Shown piece by piece: positions 37,116 through 49,512 of a DNA stretch of 64,000 nucleotides (its first letter is position 1; every line of letters starts with the position of its first letter). The DNA lies in NCBI RefSeq assembly GCF_963583255.1, contig NC_084811.1, forward strand, positions 12,046,088 to 12,110,087, in the 5' to 3' direction. A program made the position numbers and the translations under genes. The DNA comes from Pyrus communis (Eukaryota; Streptophyta; Magnoliopsida; Rosales; Rosaceae). The notes beneath the pieces are model-generated. The model was not told where the DNA came from and ran no database searches. It was given only the letters and a program-made list of their open reading frames with translations.

Positions 37116-37270
37116 AGAGTAATATTATGGAGACTAAATTTTGTAAAGTAAATGGAAATTGATGAGTAAATTATTACTTAAACTTTGATAAATGTATTTA
37201 TTTTCTATTATTGACACATCATTTAGTTTACAAATTTAGTCTACAAATTTAATCTCTATAATATTACTTT
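37116..37270. mobile_element. MITE, about 155 bp, second of a tandem pair
   Basis: The left end AGAGTAATATTATGGAGACTAAATT mirrors the right end AATTTAATCTCTATAATATTACT. It is the same family as 36933-37107 but clearly diverged, so the two are separate insertions or an old tandem copy. Confidence 0.75.
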
Positions 37271-37750
37271 TTTTTTTTATTTTTTTTATCGAGATTTGAT
37301 TAGCGTCCCAACTCAGATGCGACACCAATCACACGAAAGGCATACTTTATTAATGGTCTGACGGTTCAACTGCGATTAGACAAAATAAATTTTATTTTCT
37401 TCTTCAGATAAAACGGTTCACATGGTTCTTGTTTTCTAACAACTCCCCACCGGTGGTTGTGCATATACCTATTATATACATTTGGCCTATACAAAAATCT
37501 AATAGGATAGGACTGATAGGTGGCCGTTCGAGTCCGAAATAAACGAGAACCAACCCTGCCGAATAGTTGGTCTAGTTTGTTTTGGAAATGAATTAATGTT
37601 TCTTTTGCACACCAATACGATGTAGTGACTTAAATGCCATCTAATATTTACTGTTGCAGGTTCTTTCTTTGGGCCACAAATAAAAATTAGGTAAGCTACG
37701 AGGCTTAGTAGTTTTTATTTTGTCAAAGACGTGCAATGTAAGCCTGTCGG
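37270..37750. other. Intergenic between MITEs and copia element
   Basis: No gene seen. The stretch at 37290-37480 reads like decayed retroelement leader sequence. Confidence 0.3.
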
Positions 37751-38004
37751 TAGTGTTAGAGAGTTGATCTTTTGTAATTAGTTTAGTTACCTATTTGAGT
37801 TCTTGTAATCAGATTGTAATTAGGTTATTTGATGTTTCTTTCTTTCCTTGTAAATCACTCTTGTACATTTTATATTTTCCTCCTTGGTGAGAAGAATCAT
37901 ATCAGAAAATTAAGCCCCAAAGATAAGCTCTAATTAGCATGGTATCAGAGAAGAGATCCTAGGATTCTTCTCTGCCCGTTCCCTCAAGCAAACTCAGTCC
38001 TCCC

Positions 38005-39057
38005 ATGGAAAACCTACCACCACTCCCCGGTGGAAACAGCCTCATCCTAACCGATTCTACTTCTACACTAAACACTACAACCCTAAACACTACTACCCTT
38101 ACCGACCCTACCATGAATCCTACCCTACCTATACCACAAGTTGTTATACAGATTGTCCATCATGATTCGTCTACTGCTTCGATTGGCATCAAACTCAATG
38201 GTGCCAATTATGGAGTTTGGTCTCAGATTATTGAGATGTTTGTTGCTGGAAAAGACAAGTTGGGCTACTTGTTTGGGAGTAATCCCCAACCACCTATCGA
38301 CGATCTGGCCTTCACCAAATGACGTATGGAGAACGCTATTGTGAAGGGTTGGCTCATCAACTCTATGGAACCCAATTTGATTAGGTACTGTCTTCGACTA
38401 TTGACAACAAAGGAAGTGTGGGACGCGATTGCTCACACGTATTATGACGGCTCCGATATATCTCAAGTCTATGATCTTACTTGTAAGGCTTCTCGCATGA
38501 GGCAAGATGGACGACCGGGGGAGACATACTATAATGATCTTCAATCTTTGTGGCAGGAGATTGATTATCATCGACCTAATCTGATGAAATGCGGTATTGA
38601 TATTGAAATTTTTAATAAAATTGTTTAAACAGATCGTGTGTACACTTTGCTTGTAGGATTGGATGAGATGTTTGATAAAATTCGTAGTGATATTCTACGA
38701 ATTGAGCCCCTTTCTTCCGTCGAACAAACTTTTGCCTATGTTCACCGGGAGGGAATGCGACAAGCTGTGATGAATACCGGAGGACAGCTGCTAAGTGGGG
38801 CAACCATGGTGGCTCGGCCTGCCACACGGGCTGTAGCTCTACTTTGTCCCCGTGCCTCCAATAAGTCACATACACCAAGCCCAGGACTGCAACCCCAGGC
38901 TACTGCCCCGAGCCCTGCATAAGGCTCGCTTTTCGCTGCTAGGTCAGCCTCATGGCCCACCACGGGTCCCCGTCCTCCTCATCCTAAACCACCTATCACG
39001 ATTAGTGGTTGTACTTATTGCGGTAGCGAGAAGCATGGCCGTGATAATTGCTTCTAA
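38005..39057 (+). pseudogene. copia 1 gag remnant
   Basis: The frame begins MENLPPLPGG and includes ANYGVWSQIIEMFVAGKDK, typical of copia gag. Stops occur at 38320-38322, near 38626 and again near 39055. A CCHC zinc knuckle (CTYCGSEKHGRDNC) is readable at about 39009-39050. It binds nucleic acid in intact elements; here it is broken. Confidence 0.85.
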
Positions 39058-40539
39058 TTGCATGGCTATCTTGACTGGTCGGAATCGTTGAAGCTTCAGA
39101 AACAACGAGAACGAGACGAGCAAGCCAAGCTTGGGCAAGCCAATCTCGCCACCTTCATGTCCCAATTATCTTTGATATCTCAAAATGATCCTCCTCCGGT
39201 TTCGAGTTCTTCCAACATGTCTCCAGAATCCTCAGGTAACTGTGGTTATGTTTTCAATATGAATAGTGATGCTACTCCATCTGGATGGATCATCGACTCC
39301 GGTGCCACAGACCATATGACTTATGATCCCATTGATTTAGCTAGTGATACTATTCCACTCCGACGTAATATTACTAATGCTAATGGAGTCACCTTACCGG
39401 TAATTGGCGCTGGCACCGTGCGCCTCACGTCCACTTTCTCTTTGCCTCATACATTACTTGTACCTTTACTAAAGCATAAATTGATGTCTCCTGGCCAAGC
39501 TACTGAACAATTGAACTATTGTGTGCTAATGTATCCAAAGTTTTGTCTTATACAGGATATTCTCACGAAGGAGATAATTGGTCATGGTACTAAGAGGGGG
39601 AATCTTTATTTTGTGGATGATGTTAGTACAGGACGGGTCACTCTCACCCAAGGAGCTGTTGATCACAAGAGGCGTTCGATATGGTTATGGCATCACCGTT
39701 TGGGTTATCCATCTTTCAATTATTTGCAACATATGTTTCTGAATTTATTTGTTGGTTGTTCAGTTTCAGACTCTTAATGTGACACTTGTATACTCGCCAA
39801 GAGTCACCTTGTTTCTTATCCGCTGAATTCTAATAAAAGTGTTATTCTTTTTGGTCTTGTTCATTTGGATGTTTGGGGACCATCTCCAATTACTACTTCA
39901 TCTGATATTCGATCGTTTGTAACGTTCATAGATGATTGCACATGGATGACATGGTTATATCTTCTTAAGCACAAAATGATGCTTTTTTCGACTTTTAAGA
40001 CCTTCCTCACCATGGTTCAGACACAGTTTTCTACTAAAATACGGATTTTGCGTTCTGATAATGGTGGTGAATATGTTAATAATGATTTTTCCTATTATTT
40101 AACTAATCATAGAATTCTTCACGAAACTACCTGTCTTCAGACTCTTCAACAGAACGAGGTGGCTGAGTGCAAAAATCGTCATCTCTTAGAAACGGCTCGC
40201 TCACTCTTGATTGGGGCATATGTTCCCCGTTCTTCTTGGGATGTTGCTATTCAAACCTCCACTTATCTTATCAATCGTCTGACATCCAAAATCCTGGATT
40301 TTCTTACTCCCTTACAAGTCTTTGCTACCTTCGTGCACCTATCGTCAGTTTTGGTACTCTCACCTAGGGTTTTTGGATATGTTGCATCTGTTCATCTTCA
40401 TAAAAATCAACGGACGAAACTTGAACCGTGTGCTTTCTGTTGTATTTTTATGGGGTACGAACTCCATCAGAAAGGGTACCGTTGTTACCACCCTTCTTCC
40501 CGTCGAATGTATGTTACTATGGATGTCATTTTTTCCTAG
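39058..40539 (+). pseudogene. copia 1 protease and integrase remnant
   Basis: Protease motif IIDSGATDHM near 39290-39320 is intact. A GAG-pre-integrase HHRLGYPS follows and a TAA stop ends the frame at 39775. Integrase resumes with HLDVWGPSP and shows the catalytic acids: FIDDCT, SDNGGEY and the E of NEVAE. The frame then ends at 40539. Confidence 0.88.
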
Positions 40540-41069
40540 TCTGAGATGTTTTACCCTTCGGATTCTTCCAATCCTCCTCATCAGGGGGAGACACGGCATA
40601 ATGAGAAGGATTGGACCATGAATTTATCTTCTGCTGGCACCAGTCGAGCCTATAGTGGCTGCGCTGTTAGCTCAGCCAACAGCAGCCGTAATGCTGCCCA
40701 CATAATCAACGGTAGGCACGGCAATGCATTCCTTACCCACGGCAACAGTGCTGCCATTTGTCAACTTTGAGACTTCTACTGATACTACTCCCCCTCGTCT
40801 CAAAATATAGTAGCACTAGATGACCATACTCATGAGGTAAGCTTTACTATCCCTGTTGATGATACCGTTGTTCCGAATTATCAATTACCTTTCAGGCACA
40901 ACTATGGAAAGCCACCCAATCGATATTCACCGGACACAACGAAAAGCTCTAAATACCCCATTGCCAACTATGTGTCATCACAGAAGTTATCAGAACCCGG
41001 CAAAGCTTTTGTACAACAAATATCCAATGATAGCACACCAAGTTCATTGAAGAATGCACTATCTGACGA

Positions 41070-42245
41070 TCGATGGACCAAGGCAATGGAGGAAGAAATG
41101 GCGGCACTCCAGAAAAATCAAACGTGAGATTTAGTTCCACTTTCCCAAGGAAAGAAGAGAGTTGGGTGTCGATGGGTGTACATCAAGTACAAAGCTGATG
41201 GGTTTGTTGAACGATACAAAGCACGATTGGTGGCCAAGGGATACACTCAGACGTATGGTGTTGATTATACAAAGACATTTGCCCCTGTAGCAAAGATTAA
41301 TACGGTAAGAGTATTGCTTTCATTAGCGGCCAACTTAGACTGGCCATTACAGCAATTTGATGTGAAAAATGCTTTCTTACATGGTAATCTTAAAGAAGAA
41401 GTGTATATGGATATTCCACCTGGTTATGCATCGGTTTTACAACCCGGAGTAGTGTGCAAGTTGAATAAAGCGTTGTATGGGTTGAAACAATCACCTCAAG
41501 CATGGTTTGGTAGGTTTCAGATGACTATGAGGAAATATGGGTTTAATCAAAGCAATTCCGATCATACACTTTTCTTGAAACGTCAAATAAGGAAATTGAC
41601 AGCACTTATCATCTATGTGGACGATATGATTGTTACAGGTGACGACAAAGAGGAAATCTAAATGCTCAAAGATTACCTAGCAACCGAGTTTGAGATGAAA
41701 GATCTTGGTGGTTTGAAATATTTCTTGGGGATAGAAATAGCTCGATCTAAACAGGGTATATTTCTGTCTCAAAAAAAAAAAATGTTCTAAACTTATTAGC
41801 TGAAACCAGAATGCTTGATTGTAAACCGACTGACACCCCTATAGTCCAAAATCACCATCTTGCCGTGCACCCTGATCAAGTTCCCACTAACAGAGATCGT
41901 TATCAAAGGTTAGTTGGGAGGTTAATTTATTTATCTTACACCAGGCCTGATATTGCATACGCAGTAAGTGTTGTTAGTCAATTTATGCATTCTTCGAGTG
42001 AGGCACATATAGGTGCAGTTAAACATATCCTACGATACCTGAAGTCCTCACCGGGTAGAGGTATCATGTTTTCCAAAAATGATCATTGCCGAATAGAGGG
42101 TTACACCGATGCAAATTGGGCAGGCAACGTTACTGATCGTTGATCCACATCTGGTTACTTTACATTTATGGGAGGAAAATTAGTGACTTGGTGAATTTGC
42201 GGAGTAAGAAACAAAAAATGGTTGCTTTTGCGGAGTAAGAAACAG
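41070..42245 (+). pseudogene. copia 1 reverse transcriptase / RNase H remnant
   Basis: Reverse transcriptase starts at WTKAMEEEM. A TGA (41125-41127) replaces the usual tryptophan of NQTWDLV. The core ARLVAKGYTQ, FDVKNAFLHG and catalytic YVDDM follow. A TAA near 41659 and an A-run frameshift break it. RNase H-type sequence (YTDANWAG) continues to an in-frame TGA near 42141 and ends at the junction with element 2. Confidence 0.9.
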
Positions 42246-44181
42246 AAAATTAGTGACTTAGTTAGGGGCTTTTATGTAATTGTCATCAGTGGTATAAACC
42301 TATATATACCAAAGATACATTGTAATTATTGTGTAATGATATGAAGAGGAATATTTAATATAACAAAGTTTCTAAGTGTTCTTGAGCTTCTATATGGTAC
42401 CATCGCCATTTGCCTCACGGCTTCTTCGATTCTGTGAATTTCTTTCGCTAATCTCTAATCTCTGATCTTGATTTCTTGTTCTTCTCTGATCTTGATTTTT
42501 CTCATGTCAACCTTGATCTGCAATGACTTCTCCATCGGATTCATCTTCCCTGATTGAGTCGGTTGAACTCCCAAACCCTAATTCTTCTTCCCTAAATCTC
42601 AATTCCTCCCAATTGTATATTTCTCTTACGATTTAGAACATTGGAAACATGGTTCCAATTAAGCTGAAGAGATCGAACTATGTTTTGTGGTGTGCTCTCT
42701 TTGCACCAATTCTTAAGCGTTACAAGCTTCTTAAATCAGTGATGGAACTAAGCCATGCCCGTCGCCATTTTTGCTTGATCGCTCCATGAATCCAACCTTT
42801 GAGGTTTGGAATGAGAATGATCAAAACCTTCCGATTTGGTTCAACTCGACTATCTCAAAAGAGGTAAGTCCCTCACAGTTGGTGTTTCTTCGTCTTGTGA
42901 TCTATGGACAAAACTTGAGTAGCGATTTGGTGGTGTTTCTGATGCATGTCCATTAATTGTGTTCTCGTCTTTAAAACATTCAGAAATGATCTCTGTAGAT
43001 AGTCGATTATCTTCAACAAATCAAGGAGATTTCTGACTCTCTCACTGCCGTTGGAGCTGCAATTTCTGATCGCGATTTAATTGCTGCTATGTCTGCTCAC
43101 TACACCTCGAAGCTATCTCCTTCCTGGCTTATCGATTCTAGTACCATATCACATATCACCAATGACATCTCCAACATTGAATCTCATGTTCATTATCATG
43201 GTGAAGAAAAAGTGTACATTGAAGATGGTAAATGTCTGTTTATATATCATGTTGGTTCTTCATTTTTGCACACTACCTCAATTTCGTTTAAACTGCACAA
43301 GGTTCTGCATGTGCCCTAAATGCAGCATGATTTTTTTTCTGCATTTCAATTCATCAAAGATAATGATTGTTTATTAACCTTTGATATTGATGCATCATCT
43401 GTTAAGGATCACTCTACAAAGAATATGCTTTTGCGGGGACCATATAGAGATGGTTTCCTTCCTCTTCATCGGTCTTCTGCAACATGTAAAGGTTTATCCT
43501 TTCCTTTTGCTTTAGTAAGTGTTACTGTTACTACAAAGATCCGGCACAATCGACTCGGTCATCCCTTTTCTGTCATATTTTGAAAGGTACTTTCTTCCAA
43601 TAAAGTTGTTGTCATGGGTAAACACTCTGTGGATCTTTTCTACTCAAATTGTGCTATGGCAAAGAATCACAAACTACCTTTCAGCTCTACCAAGTCTGTA
43701 TCTTCCAAATGTTTAGAATTGTTGCACTGTGATGTATGGGGACCCTTACTTGTTGTTTCACTGAGTGGTTATAGATACTATTTGCTTATAGTTGATGATT
43801 ACAGCAAATATAGTTTGTTTTTCCCTTTGCAATCTAAATCTGCAGTGTATTCAGTTTTTGTTGAGTTTAAGTGTTATGCTGAGAACATTCTTGGTAATAA
43901 AATAAAAGTTGTCCAATCTAATTCAGAGAGTGAATTTACAAGCAATATTTTCAAGAGTTTTCTTAAGTCTCATGGTATTATGAAAGAATTTAGTTGCCCT
44001 CATACTCCTAAGGAAAATGGCAGTGTTGAAAGAAAACACAGACATTTAGTTGAGACAGCTATAACTCTTTTACTTGCATCTCAAGTATCATATCTCTATT
44101 GGGTAGAAGCATTCTCAACTGCAGTCTATTTGATCAATAGGTTACCTATTGGGGGTTTACTTGAGTCATCTTGGGAACTAC
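42246..44181 (+). mobile_element. Ty1/copia retrotransposon 2, partial
   Basis: LTR-like sequence (about 42270-42400) precedes a gag-like region starting near 42522 with MTSPSDSSSL. Protease is degenerate: WLIDSSTISHI (about 43117-43160) has lost DSGAT. Integrase (43614-44186) keeps CDVWGPL, IVDDYS and NGSVERKHR. Two key positions are changed: QSNSESEF replaces the usual RSDNGxEF. The element stops at NRLPIGG..SSWELL, where the hAT palindrome begins. Reverse transcriptase is absent. Confidence 0.8.
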
Positions 44182-44299
44182 TCTGATTATTAGTATTGAT
44201 TAATTGAATTATTGGTTGTATTAGCTATTAGTCATGTTTGTATAGTCTACTCTAGGATTAAGAGTCTAAGATTTTTTTTTCTTCCCATTTTGCAGTTAC

Positions 44300-45690
44300 A
44301 TAATGAAACAATACTATAAGAAACAATGCTTAAATCCTCCTCCAAATATTTCGGGTCGTCCTTCCTCTTTCAAATATTCCGAGTAGTCCTCCTCCTACTT
44401 CAAATATTCCAAGAAATCCTTATTCGAATATTCCTAGTAGTTCACAACAAAGTGAGGGCACTAAGTTAGATGAAATATTAGCTATCCTTCACGCAGACCC
44501 TAGACATAGACGTCGAATGCTTGATTATCCACCTAATTATCGTGAAGCATTTTGTAGACCCTATCTCTAAAATAATCATTGTCAACCAAAAGACCACATC
44601 ATGCTAAGAAAAACTAGCAAGAATCAATGTAATTTTCAACTCCATGAATGAGGTGTTGGAAGTATTCATAATAAAGCTATACAACAAACTAGACATTTGA
44701 TGACACAAAAGCAACACATTGAAACTTTTGTGATTAAGCAAACCAATGAAGCTTACATTAATTACCACACTTTATTGAGTGCCTCACTTGAGTGCACAAG
44801 ATGGTTGTTCGGACAAGGTTTACCTTTTTATGGTCACGATGAATTGTTGAAATCAAGCAATCGGGGTAATTATTTGAAGCTTAAGCAATTTCTTGCTGAT
44901 CATAATGAGAAAGTTAGAAAGGTTGTGCTTAAGAATGCTCCCAAGAATGTTAAGGATACTTCTTTCGATAGTCAAAAAGATCTTATCCCAAGAATGTTAT
45001 GGATACTTCTTCCAATAATTATTGTGCAATTGAAATCATTAATGCAATCACTTAAAATATGGAAGACACATTTTATTTTTTGTCTTTTGGTTGATGGATC
45101 ATGTTATTTTCAACTTAAGAGCAAATGACGATGGTATTGCATTATGTTGACAAAAAGGAGAAGCAATTGAAAGGTTTTGGGGTATGCAACATGTCTCATC
45201 TACAACTATTTTCATTTATTACTAGAAATCAAGGCGTAAAGCTCTAAAACTCACAAACTTCCATTACCATCTTGTGGACCTCTATTTTCAAGTTCCTGAT
45301 ATGCAACTAAAGGAATTGAATGATCACTTCAATAAGACAAATATTGAGTTGCTTCTTTGTATGATATGTTTGAGTCTGGTAAATAATTTTGCAGTATTTG
45401 ACAAGGCAAAACTTATTCATTTAGTCCAACTTTATCTTCAAGATATTAATCATATGGACTTTATGAATCTTCCAATTCAACTTGAAAATTACATTCATGA
45501 CAAGAAGATGCATAGTGAGTATTCATCATTGAGAGGAATTAGTGGTCTTTCAAAGGAGTTGATGAAGACCGGAAGGTGTGCAAGTTATAAGTGTATAAGC
45601 TTTTTACATTGGTTTTGGTGTTATTGGTTGTAAACACTTTGGTGGAAAGTTTCTTTTGCTATGAAAATTGTGTTTTCACAATCTTACGCA
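44300..45690 (+). pseudogene. hAT-type transposase remnant (TTF/ZMYM1-like), left arm
   Basis: Pieces of a zinc-finger MYM-type-1-like hAT protein are readable: QKQHIETFVIKQTNEAY, FGQGLPFYGHDELLKSSNRG, FLADHNEKVRKVV, and near the end LHKL/FTLVLVL of the dimerisation region. The frame is broken several times and much of the central region is missing. It has no transposase activity. Confidence 0.8.
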
Positions 45691-47630
45691 ATGGTGTTTT
45701 CACAATCTTCAAAGCAGAAAAAGCTCTCTCCACCAAAGCGGTTGCAGCTGGTAACACCAAAACCAATGTAAAAAGCTTGTGCACTAACATGTAACTTGCA
45801 TACCTCTCGGTCTTTGCTTACTCATTTGCAAGATCACTAATTTCTTTCAATAATGAGAACTCATTATACATCTTCATATCGTGAATGTAATTATCAAGTT
45901 GAATTGGAAGATTCATGAGGTTCATACTAGTAAAATCTTGAGAATAAAGTTGGGCTAAACGAACAATTTTTGTTTGTTAAAAGATGCAGAACTTAAACAT
46001 GCCATATAAAGAAGTAACTCGGTGTTTACCTCATTGAAGCAATCATTCAATTCCATAACTTCAAACATAACAATAATACTAATTATAATACCATAATATG
46101 AGTTTCACCTGTATCACAATGACACATGAGACTACTATCTTGATTTAACCCTTTACTCGTTTCAAGATCACCAATATCAAGAGCTTTCTTAAGTTGTTGT
46201 TTCTCTCTAAATGCATCACACCGCTTACACGATCTAATAATATTGACCAAAATATTAGCATTATTAAAGAAAATGACAACGCCCTCACTTCCCTTTGCAA
46301 CAGCTACAAGAGCTAGTTGAAGTTGATGTGCATAACAATGAACATAAAATGCTCGAGGATATTTGTTCACAATCTTTGTTTTAAGGTCATTTAGCTTACC
46401 TTTCATATTATTAGTTGCATCATAGTCCTGTCCCCGTAATTTGGACATACTCAAATTTGTTGTAGCACATAATCTCTTAATGACCTCTCCAAGAGAGCTA
46501 CTAGTTGTAGATAAGACATGTTGCACACCCAAAAACTTTTCAATTGTTTCTTTTTTGTTCACATAACGCAATACCACTGCTATTTGCTCTTTAGTTGAAA
46601 CACAACATAACATGATCCATCAACTAAAAGAGAAAATAATGTACCTTCCATATCTTAAGTGATTGCATCAATAGTTTCAATTGCACAAGCATAGACAAGA
46701 TCTTTTTGAATAATGAAAGAAGTAACCTTAAGATTCTTGGGAGCATTCTCATACACAACCATTCTAACTTTCTCATTATGATCGGCAAGAAATTGCGTAA
46801 GCTCCAAATAATTAACCCTGTTGCTTGACTTTAACAATTCATTGTGACCACAAAAAGGTAAACCTTGTCCCAACAACTATCTTGTGCACTCAACAAAGTG
46901 TGATAATTAATGCGAGATTCATCGGTTTGCTCAATCACAAATGTTTCAATGTGTTGCTTTTGTGTCATCAAATCTCTAGCTTGTTGTACAACTTTATGAA
47001 GACTTCTAACACCTCCTTCATGGACTCGAAAATTTTATATTCATTTCTTCCAATTTATAAATCATTTCTCAGTGAACGCATCACTTCCAATACTACCAGG
47101 TTTATCGAAATCACATTTGAAAAGATAGCAATAACAGTAAAATGCATCATCTTTTTACTATACTATACTCTAACTACTTTAACTTTTCAAACCAACTGGT
47201 GATAAAACATCGATTGTTGCTAGCTTTTCTTAGCATGATGTAGTCTTTAGGTTGACAATGATCATTTTGGAGATAGTGTCAACGAATTGCTCCACGATAA
47301 TTAGGTGGATAATCAAGCATTTGACGTCTATGTCGAAGGTTTGCATAAAGATTAGTCAATATTTCATCCAACTTAGTGGCTTCACTTTATTGTGAACTAC
47401 CATAAATATTTGAAAGAGGACTTCTTGGAATATTTGAAGGATAAGGAGGACTACTGGGAATATTTGAAGGAGGACTAGCCGAAATATTTGGAGGAAGATT
47501 TAAACATTGTTTCTTATAGTATCGTTCCATTACGTAACTGTAAAATAGAAAGAAAAACAAAATTCTTAGACTCTTAGTCCTAGAGTAGACTACACTAACT
47601 TGACTAATAACTAATCTAACCAACAATTCA
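45690..47630 (-). pseudogene. hAT-type transposase remnant (TTF/ZMYM1-like), right arm
   Basis: This is the better preserved copy. It starts with MERYYKKQCLNLPPN (near 47535), then QGLPFCGHNELLKSSNRV (46655-46876). Next comes LSMSKLRGQDYDATNNMKG and FYVHCYAHQLQLALVAVAKG (46083-46613), the most conserved block of this family, and then the C-terminal dimerisation region near the centre. Frameshifts and stops separate the blocks. Confidence 0.85.
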
Positions 47631-47659
47631 ATTAATCAATACTAATAATCACACAAATT

Positions 47660-48665
47660 ATTCAATAAACAAAAATTCAATTCAACTAATCATATGAATA
47701 ATCGTAGACATTATACAATAATTTAATTAATCAATCAATAATCAAGAATTCAATTTTTACCTTAAACATAATTTTATTCATCAATAATCAATAACCAATA
47801 ACCATATTAGTGTATTACTATATGATTCTATTTCTATACTATACCAATTAATAAAAAATTCATATTAAATAATTAATTAGGGTTAGGGATTATAGATTAG
47901 AAATTAAAATATTTACCTACAAATTGGGATTAGCTTCAAGGCTAGAAGCTGGGGTGGCTTCAAAGTTGGCAACGATTGGAGTGGCTGGTGCCGGCTAAAG
48001 TGGCTTGAAGGCTGCAAAGGGGCCAAACAGGGCTAAGGGTTCTATTGCTGGGAGATGGAGAGCAGCAGCACACTTTGCTGCTCTCTAATTGAAAAATGAA
48101 GAAAGGAACAAGATTGGAGGGAGGAAACAAAGGGGCAATGGTCCCTATATTTATTTTATTTTTTTCAAATCATTAAACGAAACGGTGTCGTTTAATTAGG
48201 AAATTTTTAATATCTTTTTACCAGGACCAAAACAATGTCATTTTGGCCTGGATTTGAAAAAAAAAAAAAATTATAACCTTGCGCTACGTATTAGCAAAAC
48301 CAGATCATTGGTCGCCTCAAATGGGATTTCTCAGTTCCGACGAGAGCAGAGGGGCTAAACCAGCGTTCCTAGACATGTTTTCCGGCGATGGGAAGGGCGG
48401 CTGCCACTCCTTACCCTCATGTAGCTTCGCCACTATCTATACTTAATAATCTATATGTCATTCTATTTTGCAATTTATGTATCTCAATACAATTATGTAT
48501 TTTCTTAAGTATAAGTGGACATTATTTATGCATTATACAATATACTTAATTAAAGTAAAATAAAATGCCTAGATTCTAGGCTCCTAGGAGCCTAGGCACT
48601 AGACCCTTGCCCCTTACCCGACTAACGCCTAGCGCCGTTTAGAACATTACTTTTGCCTATTCAGC
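47660..48665. mobile_element. Probable 5' flank of the right hAT copy
   Basis: It ends in GGCTCCTAGGAGCCTAGGCAC and CCTAGCGCCGTTTAGAACATT near 48575-48650. I associate this GCCTAGGCG-type sequence with ends of this hAT group; similar sequence occurs near 3560 and 6960-7100. A purine-rich, gene-free stretch lies between. Confidence 0.4.
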
Positions 48666-48904
48666 TTTCTTATTCTCAAGCACAATCAAATTTTTGGACA
48701 TCTTCACATTCTTCTTTAGTGGTAGACCTATTTGGGAGGCCTCCAATAGTAGTAGACCTATTACCGTACTTTCTTTCAACCACTCATTGGCACTAGATCG
48801 AAAGAAAAACTCGGGCCAAATCATGAGTGGACATAAATCGTATTCTATCTGATTTTTTATGCCAACAACTTTAGCTATTAAATTTAATTTTCACAACTAT
48901 TTTT

Positions 48905-49066
48905 TTAACAAACGATATTATTTGCAATAAGAGGAGGGGTGTGGACTTAGCATCACAATGGGTTAGCAATAATGTGATTTAAATTCGCCTTTGGCGAGAA
49001 TCAAACCAAAGACCTCTCACTTACAAGTGAAGAAGAATACTATTAGATCGTAGTACTAAGTGACTC
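48905..49066 (-). mobile_element. tRNA-derived SINE
   Basis: Read on the minus strand it starts with CACTTAGTACTACGATCTAA, has an A-box-like CTAATAGTA, and after about 35 bases a B-box-like GGTTTGATTCTC. The tRNA-unrelated part ending CCCCTCCTCTTATTGCAAAT follows. This is the layout of plant SINEs. A second, truncated member lies at about 49395-49512. Confidence 0.6.
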
Positions 49067-49394
49067 AACAACTGTAATATCTTCTACTTTCAATCTTAGA
49101 CATCTATTTTTCTTACACTTTAATTTGGATTGAATAATGTCTAACCCCACGGTAAACCGAACCAACAGGTATATAATAATTTAATAGAAAAGTAATTTTA
49201 CATTACACATGTCACCCTCTTATTACAATTTGGAATAGAATTATTAGGTTGATTTGGATCAAGTTGAAATAGAAACATGAAGAATTTGAAAATCGTTAGA
49301 AATTGAATAATTTGAAGCCCAATAATCAAGCATAGGGTTCGGCCTATTAGTGTTGGTCATGAATATAATTTGTAATTTAGTATGAATGAAATGT

Positions 49395-49512
49395 TTTTTA
49401 TTTGAACAAATGATATTATCTACATTAACGAGGTGAGAAAATGAGTTAAGCCTCACAATGGTCAAGCCATAATGATGTGGTATAAATTTACCTTTGGCGA
49501 GAATCGAACTGG
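49395..49512 (-). mobile_element. tRNA-derived SINE, 5'-truncated
   Basis: It shares AGCCTCACAATGG, AATGATGTGG and CCTTTGGCGAGAATCGAAC with 48905-49066, in the same orientation. The SINE head is missing; its place is taken by the tandem repeat at 49511-49750. Confidence 0.55.

Larger units (their letters stand above)
37754..42245 (+). mobile_element. Ty1/copia retrotransposon 1, decayed, lacking a 3' LTR
   Basis: A putative 5' LTR of about 186 bp runs from TGTTAGAGAG (37754) to TTAGCA (37939). It is followed directly by the primer-binding site TGGTATCAGAG. Domains appear in copia order: gag with zinc knuckle, protease, integrase, reverse transcriptase, RNase H. Several stops and a frameshift at an A-run (41772-41782) make it inactive. 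RNase H breaks off near 42240, where a second copia element starts, and no matching 3' LTR is seen. Confidence 0.88.
44182..47660. repeat. 3.5-kb imperfect palindrome of two hAT pseudogenes
   Basis: The sequence from GATTATTAGTATTGATTAATTG at 44184 reappears in complement ending near 47657, and the match continues inward on both sides. The arms meet at about 45690. There, TACATTGGTTTTGGTGTTA (left) faces TAACACCAAAACCAATGTA (right), and GTGTTTTCACAATCTT occurs on both sides. The arms are unequal (about 1.5 and 2.0 kb) because the left one carries deletions, and they have diverged. The transcriptional 3' ends of both transposase remnants point to the centre. Confidence 0.85.
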
